Source: Shewanella piezotolerans WP3 (GTDB taxonomy: Bacteria; Pseudomonadota; Gammaproteobacteria; Enterobacterales; Shewanellaceae). From it: DNA of 64,000 bases. The translations under genes and the position numbers were made by a program. The notes beneath the pieces are model-generated. The model did no database searches. It saw only the letters and a list, made by a program, of their open reading frames with translations, and was not told where the DNA came from. Below, piece after piece: positions 36,451 through 46,294 of the stretch; position 1 is the stretch's first letter; every line of letters starts with the position of its first letter. The DNA is taken from contig NC_011566.1 in the NCBI RefSeq assembly GCF_000014885.1, positions 5,144,501 to 5,208,500 on the forward strand. The letters run 5' to 3'.

Positions 36451-39273
36451 TTAGCTTTTACTGTCTGGAAGCAACAGCGCGTCGATGATGTTGTCAGTAT
36501 TCAGCACAACAGTCGCCATAGGCTGCAAGTCTGCTGGCGTGACCTTGTTCAACCACTTCAGGTAGTTTTCATGCAGATCGCTATAGTGATCTTCGGCGGC
36601 CATCTCAATCAGCCAACGATAGCGGTGTCGATCGTTTATCGCTTCCGGTTTAAGGCCACTTAGGAGCTGTTCGCGTATGGTGTCCACCTCCTTTTGGGTC
36701 ACACCATTGGCAGCCACATCTTTAGTGATCGCTAGCGCCATCTGCTTCAGTTCTTCGGCGCGCTCTGGCTGATGTGAGTAGCTAATCATGCCGTAGGCTT
36801 GCTGACGAGCACGTTCTAGCTTGATACCAAAGCGTGGGCTGTAGACCCCACCGGCTTTTTCGCGCAGTTGCTCTCGCATCCGCAGCGACACGACCCGCGT
36901 TAACAGATAAGCCTGATACTCCGCTTCTTTGCTGTAGGGGTAGTCAACATTAAACAATACGCTAGTGATCCCTTGCGGCTCTTCTCCGGCTTCAATGAGT
37001 ACCTGATGGCGACCTGAGATAAGCGGCGGCAATTTCGGTTCACTGTGGGCCTCTCCCGCTGGCAATGCACCTAGGTAGCGGCTGGCTAAATCAAGCACGC
37101 GCTCAGCCTCAATATCACCAATAACCACGAGTTGGTGCCCTGCAGCAGTGCCGAACACCCCCTTATAGGCGCTCAATAGTTGCTCCGAGGTAATGCTACG
37201 CAGTTCTGCCGCGCTTAGCGGTTGTTTTGACGGCGTATTGACGTAACGTAATAGGTCAATTTGCTTATTGAAATTGCTCGACGGACTATCTTTACGGCGC
37301 TCGATATTGCGTGCGAGAAAGGTTCGTTTCGCTTGCCAAATGGTGCTGTCCACTTGGGGGGCGGTTAACATTAGATTCAGGTTTTGCAACCACGCCTCAA
37401 CAGAGTCCTGTTCAGCACTGCCAAACACGCCTTGGCGATCCAACTGAACATAAGTGATCTGACGCATATTGTGTTCAGCATTTAATGTCGATAGCGCTTC
37501 TGAATTAAAACCACCGTAGCCAAACGAGCGCAAGTTGCGAGCAGCCAAAGTCGCCGCACGACGCTCAGATTGTGGCAATTGCATAGTGCCGCCAAAACCT
37601 TGCCATTGCAGCTGTACTTGATTGACCGACTCATCGCTGTACTGGTACCAAACTTGTGCGCCGTTTGCCAAAGTCCATTTGATTACGTTACCGAAGGTTT
37701 GCCTGTCGACGACTTCAGCTGGGGCGGGGACCTTGTCAAACAGGCTCTTGGGAACCGCTTGCTGCGTAAGTGCCGCTGGTGGATTTGCAAGAGTATGCAG
37801 CCATAACTGTTCAACCTGCTCAATGCTAGGTTGGGCGACAGCATTATCTGTATTAATCTGGGCAATCACCAGTGGCGCACGCTGATTCATCGTTTGAGTG
37901 AAGTGTTTATTGATCTCTTCGATGCTAAGTTCGGCCAGTACGCGCTGAGCAACGGCATTATAATCACTCATATGCACTAGTGGTTTTTGCATACGGATCT
38001 TGTTGAATATAGCCATCATCTGACGGCTGTTCTTCGCCCCTTTCTGGCCATCTGCCATGGTACGATAACGACTCGATAACTCCTTGCGGGCGGTGTCTAA
38101 GTCGCGCTGGCTAAATCCATGAGTGGCGTAGCGACTGACTTCAGTAAATAACTCCTCCATTCCCTTTAAGTAATTGCCATCCTTGAGGATCGCCATCACG
38201 CGGTCATTACTGTAGCCCGTCGCCAAAGGCATAGCGCTTGCAACCATTCGGCTCACATAGTCACTTTCAGTCTGATACTGCACTCGTAAACGGTTATCGA
38301 ACATCATCATGGCTAAACTATTCAATAGCTCTGCTTTTAAATCTGCTTCACTATAAACCTCTGCTTGCACCGCACGTAAATTCACTGATAACACTTCGGT
38401 GGTGATTTCGGCATCTTCGATTGTTTTAAACTGTAACTCTTGTGGCAGTGGCACTGTCAGATCAGGGCGAACTGGTAAGGTTTTGGCTGGCATGGCGGCA
38501 AAGTGTTTACTTAGTAGAGCTTCAACCTGCGATTTATCAATACTACCGACCACCAACATCGTCATGTTATTAGGGTGGTACCAGTCTTGATAGAATGCCT
38601 CGATGCGCTCAGCGTCGACGTTGCGCACTAGATCCATATCGCCAATGGGGTCCCGTTCGCCAAAACGACTACCTTCAAGCGTGATCTGACGGTTTGCGGT
38701 ACCTAGGCGCGCCATCATATTCAGGCCACGACGCCATTCCTCTTCAACAACAGGACGCTCTTTTTCCAGTTCGGCAGGGTCAAACCTTAGCGCACTGATT
38801 TGCTCGGAGAACATAGTAAATGCTTCATCCATCATCTGTTCGCTGTTATTGGGCAAGTGCAGATAATACGAGGTGGTGTAATACTCGGTCATGGCATTGA
38901 CGTCACGACCAAATACCATCCCCAGTGATTCTTGATGCTCGATGATGCCGTTTGCTGGGAACTTTTCAGTGCCGTTGAAGGCCATGTGTTCAACCAGATG
39001 GGCGATACCTTTTTGATCATCGGCTTCAACTAACGATCCAGCGTGGACAATCAACTGCATTGATACGCGATCTGCCGGTTCGGCGTTGGGTAGCACGATA
39101 TATTGCATGCCGTTGGCGAGGGTGCCCTGCTGTATATCACTGCGCAGTGGTAACGGCGCAGATTGAGACGCTAATGCCGCAACAGGGGTGTCGGTCGCCA
39201 CAGGCAACGGTGCATGACTGCAGCCAGCTAGAAGAGCAGTGGCGATTAGCACACTAAGAGGAAGCTTATTCAT
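36451..39273 (-). CDS. pqqL: PqqL-like M16 zinc protease, predicted lipoprotein
   Basis: 940 residues from ATG 39271-39273 (MNKLPLSVLIATALLAGCSH), with AAGG five bases upstream. The lipobox LLAGC implies lipidation. The inverted zinc motif HLVEH plus downstream Glu (VVEEEWRRG) lies in the first M16 domain, and a second, inactive M16 domain follows, giving the ~930-residue size of E. coli PqqL and Pectobacterium FusC. In those systems the enzyme cleaves imported iron-protein cargo in the periplasm. Here it follows its receptor by 80 bp. Confidence 0.93.
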   Translation of the reverse strand: MNKLPLSVLIATALLAGCSHAPLPVATDTPVAALASQSAPLPLRSDIQQGTLANGMQYIVLPNAEPADRVSMQLIVHAGSLVEADDQKGIAHLVEHMAFNGTEKFPANGIIEHQESLGMVFGRDVNAMTEYYTTSYYLHLPNNSEQMMDEAFTMFSEQISALRFDPAELEKERPVVEEEWRRGLNMMARLGTANRQITLEGSRFGERDPIGDMDLVRNVDAERIEAFYQDWYHPNNMTMLVVGSIDKSQVEALLSKHFAAMPAKTLPVRPDLTVPLPQELQFKTIEDAEITTEVLSVNLRAVQAEVYSEADLKAELLNSLAMMMFDNRLRVQYQTESDYVSRMVASAMPLATGYSNDRVMAILKDGNYLKGMEELFTEVSRYATHGFSQRDLDTARKELSSRYRTMADGQKGAKNSRQMMAIFNKIRMQKPLVHMSDYNAVAQRVLAELSIEEINKHFTQTMNQRAPLVIAQINTDNAVAQPSIEQVEQLWLHTLANPPAALTQQAVPKSLFDKVPAPAEVVDRQTFGNVIKWTLANGAQVWYQYSDESVNQVQLQWQGFGGTMQLPQSERRAATLAARNLRSFGYGGFNSEALSTLNAEHNMRQITYVQLDRQGVFGSAEQDSVEAWLQNLNLMLTAPQVDSTIWQAKRTFLARNIERRKDSPSSNFNKQIDLLRYVNTPSKQPLSAAELRSITSEQLLSAYKGVFGTAAGHQLVVIGDIEAERVLDLASRYLGALPAGEAHSEPKLPPLISGRHQVLIEAGEEPQGITSVLFNVDYPYSKEAEYQAYLLTRVVSLRMREQLREKAGGVYSPRFGIKLERARQQAYGMISYSHQPERAEELKQMALAITKDVAANGVTQKEVDTIREQLLSGLKPEAINDRHRYRWLIEMAAEDHYSDLHENYLKWLNKVTPADLQPMATVVLNTDNIIDALLLPDSKS

Positions 39274-39353
39274 AAAAACCTTAATAATGGATAAAAGAAG
39301 CAGCGACAAGGGAGCTAGCCTCACCGCTGTCAAACAGGGAAATTGTGATGCGA

Positions 39354-41795
39354 TTACAAACGCGCGCTTACGCTCAACCACACCTGACGGCCTTGGTTGT
39401 AGTAGTCATCGGTGAACTTGCTGTTATCCTCAATTCCCGAGGTGGAGATCTTCACTTGCTTATCGAGCAAGTTGGTCACGCTGACACTCAAGGTGAATCG
39501 CTCGTCTGCCATGGTTGGCGTCCAGCTCACTTTGGTGTCCCAAGTGACAAGGCTTTCCATTTCAGCGCTGGACATCACTGCGACCCCCGTCATCTCTCCG
39601 TCGATCTCGTGGGATTCTTGCCTCTGGAACAGTGTCAGGTTGCGACCACTTTCGTAATTAATGAAGTTGCTCCACATCACGCCGTATTGCTCCCAATTGG
39701 CATTAATGGCCAATCCTGCAGTGAAGTCACTGTTATAACTTCCGGCTTCCATTTCGGTGCGGCGCATCAACTCGCCGTCCAGCATCACCCATTCAGTGCT
39801 CGAGCCACCATTAAGATCGTTTTGGGAGTCATAGACCGAACTGGTACTGCCAGAGCCTTTAGCATCGACATAGCCAAGATCTAGGTAGCCACCGAGCTTG
39901 CCACCAAGGAATACGTAATCATCCGCATTGCTGAATCGCAGTGAATAGATGTTGCTGTCGCTTTCCATGTTGTTGTGCAGCTCGTCATAGCCAAGCTCAC
40001 TGTTGTAGATGGAAGATAAGCCATCGCGTTGCTGGCGATACAGGTAACCCGCATTCATCACAACATTGCCAAACTGAAGATCGTAGTTAAGGCTAATTTC
40101 GTCTGAATATGGCGTGTCTGCCTGATTGAGATCGGTGGCTTGATACTGCTTTGTCGACTCACAGCTGTAGTCATTTGGGTCTAAGCTAACGTTATTACCA
40201 TCACTCACAGCAACACAGTCTTGGCGATTAGTTTGCAAGGCACGTTTTTCAGCACTTAGCGCCCAGCCCAATAAGCTACCGCTGTAGTAACGCGATGCAC
40301 CAACAGTTAGCCGGTTGGTATTATCTGTTTCAAAATCCCAGCTGCTACTTATACGAGGTGCCAATACCGTTTGATCAAATAGCTCCATGTGCTCAGCACG
40401 AAGGCCTAAGTTTACCGTCAGCTTATTCCACTCAATGGTGTCAGTAGCAAATAATGCATACTGATTAGCATCGGCTTTGTAGTCACCCGCAGCAGTCGTG
40501 GTCCACGAGTCTAGCTCTACGGTGCCATCGGCGTTGCTGTATTGGGTAAAGGTATGAAAATCTTCTTGGTAGGTGCCCTCAGCGGAGTGCAGTGTTACAT
40601 CAACACCCATGCTCACTTGATGACGAATACTCCCCGTATAAAGGGCATTGAAGTCAAACACTGACTTTAATTTACTGCTGTTTTGGGTCTCATCTAAATT
40701 ACCGTAGGACCCTTCTGAACCCATATCGAAGCCAGTGCGGTAATCAAAGTGAGTCTTGAAATAGTTTACATCAGCACTACGTTCATTTTTGAGCTGATCA
40801 AACGCCACGGTATTGCGCCACATCCCGGCAGCAAACTCGCGGTCTAGCTTTAAGGTATAGCCAATTCCTGAACTGCTATTTTCGTAGTCACTAAACTCAT
40901 CCGTTTCATCAGTAAAGGTGTCATTTAAAAAGCGCTTATCGGTGAACTCAGAGAAGCGCAGCTCATTGCTCATCTCCCAAGCACCGAGCGTAGCTAGGTG
41001 GTTTATAAACACATTGGTGTTCGTTTGACCTTGGTCTTTACGCTCGCCGTTGTAGATCAGCGGAATGTCGGATTCTTGTAAGCTGATGCCAATGCCAAGC
41101 TTGTGGTTTTCATTGATGGCGCCACCAACAAACAAGTTATGGAAACGCTTTTGATATTGGTCCTGATAACGGCCATCTCCCCAGACTGGCGATTCAAGAT
41201 CGCCGTTGTCTTCATCTAACGTCGGATCACTGTTCCAGTCACTATCAGTCATCTTAAAAGAGTATTCTGCAGTGAATTCGTCGGTAGGTTTGCGTAGCTC
41301 CGCATTGATAATACCGCCGGTAAAGCTGCCGTACTCAGCACAGACATTCCGGTCCATCACCTCAACCGACTCCAAAAGCTCGGTATCGAAGAAGTAACCT
41401 GAAGTATGGCCACCTAAACCTCCTGCCGTGTCATTAGCGCCAAAAGTTGAAATATTGTTGGTGGTGACCCCACCAATCATGTAGTTAGTTTGATGCGGAC
41501 GGGCGTTAGCCAATGAAATCTCTTCTGGCGCTAGATCTCCGCCACGCACCGACCCCGTCGCGTCGTTAATCGCAATGCCGGGCTGGGTTTTTAATAGCTG
41601 TGACAGACTACTGTTGTTAACCGGTTTTACTTTTATCTGCTCACGTTCAATCAACAAGCCATCCGCTTGATCGACTGATTGAGTTTCGGTTTCAGCCAGT
41701 ACGGGCAAAACATCGTTTGCAACGGCTTGTGGACCATAAAGCGCCAAACCGATACTGGCGGCTAAAAGTGAGGGGAGTATAGTGGATTTCATCAT
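39354..41795 (-). CDS. yddB: YddB-like TonB-dependent receptor
   Basis: 813 residues with a signal peptide, a plug domain (LSQLLKTQPGIAINDATGSVR, GDLAPEEISLANARPHQTNYM) and a 22-strand type barrel ending LSVSARL. The plug follows E. coli YddB closely (GDIRPEKISIHGASPYQNAYL there). In the barrel GASRYYSG and TNLLDKQVKISTSG match too. YddB pairs with PqqL in E. coli, and FusA with FusC in Pectobacterium, where the cargo is a ferredoxin-type iron protein. Two Fur-like boxes lie just upstream. Confidence 0.93.
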   Translation of the reverse strand: MMKSTILPSLLAASIGLALYGPQAVANDVLPVLAETETQSVDQADGLLIEREQIKVKPVNNSSLSQLLKTQPGIAINDATGSVRGGDLAPEEISLANARPHQTNYMIGGVTTNNISTFGANDTAGGLGGHTSGYFFDTELLESVEVMDRNVCAEYGSFTGGIINAELRKPTDEFTAEYSFKMTDSDWNSDPTLDEDNGDLESPVWGDGRYQDQYQKRFHNLFVGGAINENHKLGIGISLQESDIPLIYNGERKDQGQTNTNVFINHLATLGAWEMSNELRFSEFTDKRFLNDTFTDETDEFSDYENSSSGIGYTLKLDREFAAGMWRNTVAFDQLKNERSADVNYFKTHFDYRTGFDMGSEGSYGNLDETQNSSKLKSVFDFNALYTGSIRHQVSMGVDVTLHSAEGTYQEDFHTFTQYSNADGTVELDSWTTTAAGDYKADANQYALFATDTIEWNKLTVNLGLRAEHMELFDQTVLAPRISSSWDFETDNTNRLTVGASRYYSGSLLGWALSAEKRALQTNRQDCVAVSDGNNVSLDPNDYSCESTKQYQATDLNQADTPYSDEISLNYDLQFGNVVMNAGYLYRQQRDGLSSIYNSELGYDELHNNMESDSNIYSLRFSNADDYVFLGGKLGGYLDLGYVDAKGSGSTSSVYDSQNDLNGGSSTEWVMLDGELMRRTEMEAGSYNSDFTAGLAINANWEQYGVMWSNFINYESGRNLTLFQRQESHEIDGEMTGVAVMSSAEMESLVTWDTKVSWTPTMADERFTLSVSVTNLLDKQVKISTSGIEDNSKFTDDYYNQGRQVWLSVSARL

Positions 41796-41805
41796 TCACC
41801 TAATG

Positions 41806-41873
41806 TTGGTTATTATCATTTGGCGCGGATTATTCTCTCACCAAGACGATAACGCAAATGATATTGATTCTCA
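41806..41873. promoter_or_regulatory. Two Fur-like boxes upstream of yddB
   Basis: At 41859-41873 the 7-1-7 palindrome TGATATTGATTCTCA differs from TGATAAT-N-ATTATCA at two of 14 paired positions. A second, weaker half-site GGTTATTATCATT lies at 41808-41820, 11 bp from the yddB start. Their position fits Fur repression of the yddB-pqqL operon. Confidence 0.7.
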
Positions 41874-42048
41874 TTCAATTAATTGAGATCCACTTCAATT
41901 TTTTGTGAAAATTTTATTCTTTACAGTACTATTTATGTAGCCATAATGATGCAAGCTACTGTAAGTAAAAAGTGTATGCCAAGCGATATAGAAGTTTTAA
42001 GCGGAAAGTTTGTACTGATATCAGCTATATGGCTGTAGCTTGTGAATA

Positions 42049-42357
42049 TTACTGCTGGCACTTATAAATAACAGCAACGACTTTTACCACCTCACCTTGA
42101 TCAATATGGAGCCAAACAATGTGGGTGCCATTGAGTTTTTCTGCGTACTTCATCGCTTGGTTTTTAGCTTCTTGCAGCGCATGCGCTCCGCGTCCTTTAC
42201 CACGCGCCATAGCAAAACTATCGCAATGGGTCACTTCAAAGTCATAGGCCTCATTAATCCGATGGTAGAACTGCTGTTCATTCGCATCTTGCTTTCCCCA
42301 CCAATATGAACAACCGCTGACAAAACAACAAATAAAAATAGCTATGAATTTCAGCAC
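42049..42357 (-). CDS. Small predicted lipoprotein
   Basis: 102 residues if started at GTG 42355-42357 (read as MLKFIAIFICCFVSGCSYW), with TATAGGG upstream; the frame is open for 24 more codons but they do not look like a protein start. The lipobox FVSGC gives a lipoprotein; the rest resembles small DUF4156-like lipoproteins (HRINEAYDFEVTHCDSF ... AVIYKCQQ), with two Cys. Function unknown. It is 253 bp behind the yddB start and leftward like it, so it has its own promoter. Confidence 0.65.
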   Translation of the reverse strand: MLKFIAIFICCFVSGCSYWWGKQDANEQQFYHRINEAYDFEVTHCDSFAMARGKGRGAHALQEAKNQAMKYAEKLNGTHIVWLHIDQGEVVKVVAVIYKCQQ

Positions 42358-42738
42358 TGAATAAACCCTATAGAACACTGGGAGACTTTGAAGGACAGTG
42401 TGAGCTAAGCGGCAAGTGCTACATTTCATACCGATAACGTTTCACTGTGCGGTGGAGTCTAATCAATACCAGCACACAATGTTAATGAGCTTCATTTTCT
42501 GTGAAAACCAAATGGCTTACAGTCAAATTATGTAAATAAATGAAATTTATCTGCGGCATAGAGTAAAGATGAGATGTAACGTGCACCAACGCTCTGAACA
42601 GCTGAGTGTTTATCAATCTATATTGATAAATGTAGGTTCAATTTTATTGACCATAAAAGTAAGTAGTATTTAATTTATCAAAATTAAAGTAAACGCTATA
42701 CTCAGCAGCTCAATCGCTGCCGGTACCTCACTCATTTA
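42358..42738. other. Divergent region with a 22-bp palindrome
   Basis: 381 bp between the lipoprotein gene and the YeiH-type permease. TTTATCAAT-CTAT-ATTGATAAA at 42609-42630 is a perfect 9-bp inverted repeat, 109 bp upstream of the permease start, and could be an operator. No ORF. Confidence 0.45.
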
Positions 42739-43671
42739 ATGTCCACCCTCAATCAGCCACGAACACAACTCACCCTTTTTATCATCATTGCTCTGCTGTG
42801 TTTGTTGCCAGTGATTTCATCGCCTATTGCACTCATTCTCGGTTTTACCCTTGCCAGTATCGGCTGGGCACCTGATCAGCGACTTCTGGCAAACTTGACC
42901 AAAAAGCTATTAGCTTTTTCTATTGTTGGATTAGGCTTTGGTATTGAGCTCGAAAATGCAATAACAGTGAGCTTAGACAACCTACCACTGATTATTGGTT
43001 CAATCATCTTCACTTTAGTATTGGGTGTGCTGCTAACTCGCTTACTGAGATTTGATCGCAAAACGGGTTACCTGATTGCATCGGGTACCGCTATTTGTGG
43101 CGGTAGTGCGATTGCAGCGGTATCGCCTGCAATCAAGGCAAACAGCGAACAAGCTGCTGTGGCCTTGGCGACGGTATTTATACTTAATTCCATCGCACTA
43201 TTTTTATTCCCAGCCATTGGTCATGCATTATCCATGACACAACATGAGTTTGGCGTGTGGAGTGCTATAGCAATACACGATACATCTTCAGTCGTTGGGG
43301 CCGCTTCCGCTTATGGTAATGAAGCACTAACCACTGCCACCACCATTAAGCTCGCACGCGCCTTGTGGATTATTCCCATTGCTTTAGTCAGTGCTTTGCT
43401 TTTTAGTGGTGATAAGAAAAAAGTTACTATCCCCTACTTTATTGGCTTTTACTGCTTAACCATCGCAATTGCTTATTGGCTCCCCCAAGGAGCGCCATTT
43501 TATGAGGTCGCATTCAGTGTGTCTAAACGCTTGTTAGTGGTGTGTTTATTCTTAATTGGTGCAGGGATCACGCTGAAAAAGATGAAAGCAACGGGCGCTA
43601 AGCCGTTAGTACTTGGACTATTGTTGTGGCTGGCAATTGGCACAAGTTCACTCGCCTATATCCTCTACTAA
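42739..43671 (+). CDS. YeiH/UPF0324 family membrane transporter
   Basis: 310 residues with about ten hydrophobic helices. Family motifs GFTLASIGWAPDQ, LGFGIELENAI, ASGTAICGGSAIAAVSPAIKA and AIHDTSSVVGAASAYG, the last two very typical of UPF0324/putative sulfate exporter proteins. Substrate not proven. No strong Shine-Dalgarno before ATG 42739. The palindrome in the upstream region may bind a regulator; E. coli yeiH is next to the LysR gene yeiE, absent here. Confidence 0.85.
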   Translation: MSTLNQPRTQLTLFIIIALLCLLPVISSPIALILGFTLASIGWAPDQRLLANLTKKLLAFSIVGLGFGIELENAITVSLDNLPLIIGSIIFTLVLGVLLTRLLRFDRKTGYLIASGTAICGGSAIAAVSPAIKANSEQAAVALATVFILNSIALFLFPAIGHALSMTQHEFGVWSAIAIHDTSSVVGAASAYGNEALTTATTIKLARALWIIPIALVSALLFSGDKKKVTIPYFIGFYCLTIAIAYWLPQGAPFYEVAFSVSKRLLVVCLFLIGAGITLKKMKATGAKPLVLGLLLWLAIGTSSLAYILY

Positions 43672-43685
43672 GTTTCACTGTACCG

Positions 43686-43835
43686 TTAATCTTCTGCGCT
43701 ATTTTGATGGCGAAGTACAATCCAAAGCAACGCACTAAAAGCTGCTAAATCGATAAGCGCTCGAGTTAAACCCGTCGTCAATAACGAAGCGCTGATAAAG
43801 ATCATGCAGCAGAGTAAAATTAACCATTTGTTCAT
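43686..43835 (-). CDS. 49-residue predicted membrane peptide
   Basis: ATG 43833-43835 follows GGGAGGAGCGC, a strong ribosome binding site. The product has MNKWLILLCCMIFISASLL and a second hydrophobic stretch ALIDLAAFSALLWIVL, ending RHQNSAED, so two helices or a hairpin are likely. It is convergent with the YeiH-type gene (14 bp between stops). No family recognised. Confidence 0.6.
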   Translation of the reverse strand: MNKWLILLCCMIFISASLLTTGLTRALIDLAAFSALLWIVLRHQNSAED

Positions 43836-43951
43836 GCGCTCCTCCCAATTAGCGTGCTATGTAAAACGCAATTATTGAGGAGCTTTAATATTTCTGCCAA
43901 TATCCTTTATTACTAATTAATAGCATTTTCAGATAAGGCTATACTTTTTGT

Positions 43952-44665
43952 TTATAAAGAAACAGCATAAGGATCGTTACTGCTGTCATCCACCCAGTGG
44001 TACTCGGTAAGCGTTTCAATGCGTCGAGCCTCAACTTCACCATGCAATGTCTTAACCCAGTACAATGCAGCGTCAGTACCGGCAGAAACACCTGAGGAGG
44101 TTAAGAACTTGCCATCATCTACCCAACGTGCTTTAGGCTGCCAATTAACGTTTTCAGCCAGCGATGTGACCCATTTATAGGCCATTTTGTTGGTGGTTGC
44201 AGTTACTCCGCTTAACTTAGTTGTTTTAGCTAATAACGCCGAGCCTGTACAGATAGAGAATACCTTTTCACTGCACTCTACCTGAGCAGCAAGCCACTGC
44301 AGCATCGGCACATTATCGACTAATGTTCGGGTACCTAGTCCACCCGGAATAAGCAACAAATCGCAATCATAAGTACTGTCCATCAATACATCTGCAACCA
44401 CCCTTGGGCCCTGATAACTTTTTACAAATTCGGTGGGCCCCACCAGCTTTATCTCAACATTTGGCATATGGCCTAACATTTCAATTGGGCCGTGCAAGTC
44501 TAGGGTTTCATAGTCATCAAACACCAAAGCTAACACGCGATAACGATTGGGTTGAAATAACGCGGTTGTGGCAGTGGTGTTTGCCGCGGTTACGACTGGG
44601 AGCGTGAGCAAGCTCGACGCAACTGCAGCTGAGCCCATTTTCAAAAATTGCCGACGTTTAAGCAT
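43952..44665 (-). CDS. DJ-1/PfpI family protein with twin-arginine signal
   Basis: 237 residues. Tat signal KRRQFLKMGSAAVASSLL, so the folded protein would be exported. The DJ-1/PfpI core reads LALVFDDYETLDLHGPIEML, LLIPGGLGTRTL and the nucleophile elbow SICTGSALLAKTTKLSG with the conserved Cys. Exported DJ-1-type proteins resemble glutamine amidotransferase-like regulators. AGGTGACTT precedes the ATG. Substrate unknown. Confidence 0.85.
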   Translation of the reverse strand: MLKRRQFLKMGSAAVASSLLTLPVVTAANTTATTALFQPNRYRVLALVFDDYETLDLHGPIEMLGHMPNVEIKLVGPTEFVKSYQGPRVVADVLMDSTYDCDLLLIPGGLGTRTLVDNVPMLQWLAAQVECSEKVFSICTGSALLAKTTKLSGVTATTNKMAYKWVTSLAENVNWQPKARWVDDGKFLTSSGVSAGTDAALYWVKTLHGEVEARRIETLTEYHWVDDSSNDPYAVSL

Positions 44666-44795
44666 AAGTCACCTGTTGTAGTTCATTCTGATTTTTAGAG
44701 CAAATCATATCGACTTAATTCAGTTGATAATAAAGTAAAAATCAAATGACAGGAGTGGATCAACTAATCAAAATAACATATGAAATAGAGGTCAC

Positions 44796-44822
44796 AAAAA
44801 AGCGCCCTACCGGCGCTTTTTA
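44796..44822 (-). terminator. Terminator of the HD-GYP gene
   Basis: AAAAAGCGCC-CTACC-GGCGCTTTTTAA reads as a stem with A and T runs on both sides. It lies 21 bp behind the HD-GYP stop codon in the leftward direction and can also act for rightward transcripts. Confidence 0.8.
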
Positions 44823-44842
44823 AGGCTTTCACTCGAGAAAGT

Positions 44843-46027
44843 TTAATAGAATGGAGTCGGATCTATCTCTAAGCTACTTGGCGAGATCCCTTTTTCAATA
44901 TTAAGTTCTGACTTGAGTAGATCAACCATAGTCACTTCGGTATAAAGCTTATGTCTATTTGAATAGAAGCACTTAACCTTAGGATGTAGAGCGTCGCGAT
45001 TTTTAGCTTCCCAAACGATACCGACTCGTCCATCAGATAACTCGACTAATGAGCCTACGGGATAAACCCCAACACAGCGAATAAAGTCGTAGACCAATGC
45101 CTGATCTAAATGAAATGGCGTTAAGCTCAGCAGAATTTTAAAGGCTGCGGCGGGGCTCATAGCCTCTTTGTAGCAACGGGTGGCTGTTAACGCATCGAAT
45201 ATATCAACAATGCAGCTCATTCGCCCATGGATAGGGATCTCATCACCCTTTAACCCGCGTGGATAACCATTACCATCAAGCTTCTCATGATGCATTAAGC
45301 TAATATCTTTGCTGACTTGTGATAAACCAGCGGTGTTACTCATGATTTCAATCGCAAAAGTTTGGTGCAACTTTACATGCTCAAACTCTTCAGCGGTTAA
45401 TTTTCCTGGTTTATTTAAAATCGCACTATCGACTTTAATCTTGCCGATGTCATGTAAGATCCCACCGACAGCTAACTTTCTTAGCATATCAGTATCAAAC
45501 TTCAAATAACGACCAAAGGTGACTAGCAGAAATGCAACGTTAATAGAGTGCTCTAACAGGTAGGCATCTTTTGAACGCAGAGCTGATACACACTTCAACG
45601 CATCAGCATCAAGCAGTACTGACTCAATCATATTGTCAGCAAGCGCCTCAAATGGCTCAACTTCTACCGCTTTTCCTTCAAAAGTTTCAGACAGCACTTT
45701 TTGGATGAGATCTTTTGCCTCAACCATTAATTCTTTGGCTTTCTTTTGAGTGTTTACTCGATCTGTACTGACTCTTTTTACCACTGGAGTAGGCTTCAGA
45801 TTTGGCTTATTTAAACCGCAATCTGCTGATGAGCGCTCAGCATTAACCCACACGTGGGTAATACCGCTGCGAAGCAACTTTGCAATGGCTTCTTTACTGC
45901 GGATCTGCCCTGCGTTAGCAATGCTCACTTGCCCCTTGGTGTTGTCAATTGATTCGACAAACATTCCTACACCGAGCTTTGCGACCGATACTTTTATTAA
46001 GCCTTTTGATTCAACTGAATCACCCAT
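44843..46027 (-). CDS. HD-GYP domain protein, probable cyclic-di-GMP phosphodiesterase
   Basis: 394 residues from ATG 46025-46027 (MGDSVESKGLIKVSVA), preceded by AAAGAGATA. N-terminal DUF3391-type region, then HD-GYP: HSINVAFLLV, GGILHDIGKIKVD (HD), HHEKLDGNGYPRGLKGDEIP (GYP) and DIFDALTATRCYKEAMS, all with conserved metal ligands. It would hydrolyse cyclic di-GMP, a biofilm and motility signal. Monocistronic, with its own terminator. Confidence 0.93.
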   Translation of the reverse strand: MGDSVESKGLIKVSVAKLGVGMFVESIDNTKGQVSIANAGQIRSKEAIAKLLRSGITHVWVNAERSSADCGLNKPNLKPTPVVKRVSTDRVNTQKKAKELMVEAKDLIQKVLSETFEGKAVEVEPFEALADNMIESVLLDADALKCVSALRSKDAYLLEHSINVAFLLVTFGRYLKFDTDMLRKLAVGGILHDIGKIKVDSAILNKPGKLTAEEFEHVKLHQTFAIEIMSNTAGLSQVSKDISLMHHEKLDGNGYPRGLKGDEIPIHGRMSCIVDIFDALTATRCYKEAMSPAAAFKILLSLTPFHLDQALVYDFIRCVGVYPVGSLVELSDGRVGIVWEAKNRDALHPKVKCFYSNRHKLYTEVTMVDLLKSELNIEKGISPSSLEIDPTPFY

Positions 46028-46294
46028 TATCTCTTTTATCCCCGGATGATAAAACTTGCAAAGCACTACAAAAAAGCAGCGCCGTCTCTACAAACTGTTA
46101 GTTTTATGTTGCCGAATATATCTTCAGCTTATGGTTATTATTTTACGTAGAGGCAGACATTCTATTCCGAGTGAAAAAAAATCACCATAGCTAAAGCCAA
46201 CTAAAACACTTGGTTAATGTAGAGCAAGATCAGAAAACAAAAAGATAGTCCATGACAATGGTTAAATATCAAATACTAATGTGAGAAACCCTTC

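Noticed and set aside
36451..39381. Longer N-terminal form of the PqqL-like protein
   Set aside because: The extra 36 residues precede a clear lipoprotein signal at 39273 with its own AAGG site and lack a start site.
39345..39884. Rightward 179-residue open frame opposite yddB
   Set aside because: It lies wholly on the complement of the receptor 3' end, has no ribosome site and no family likeness.
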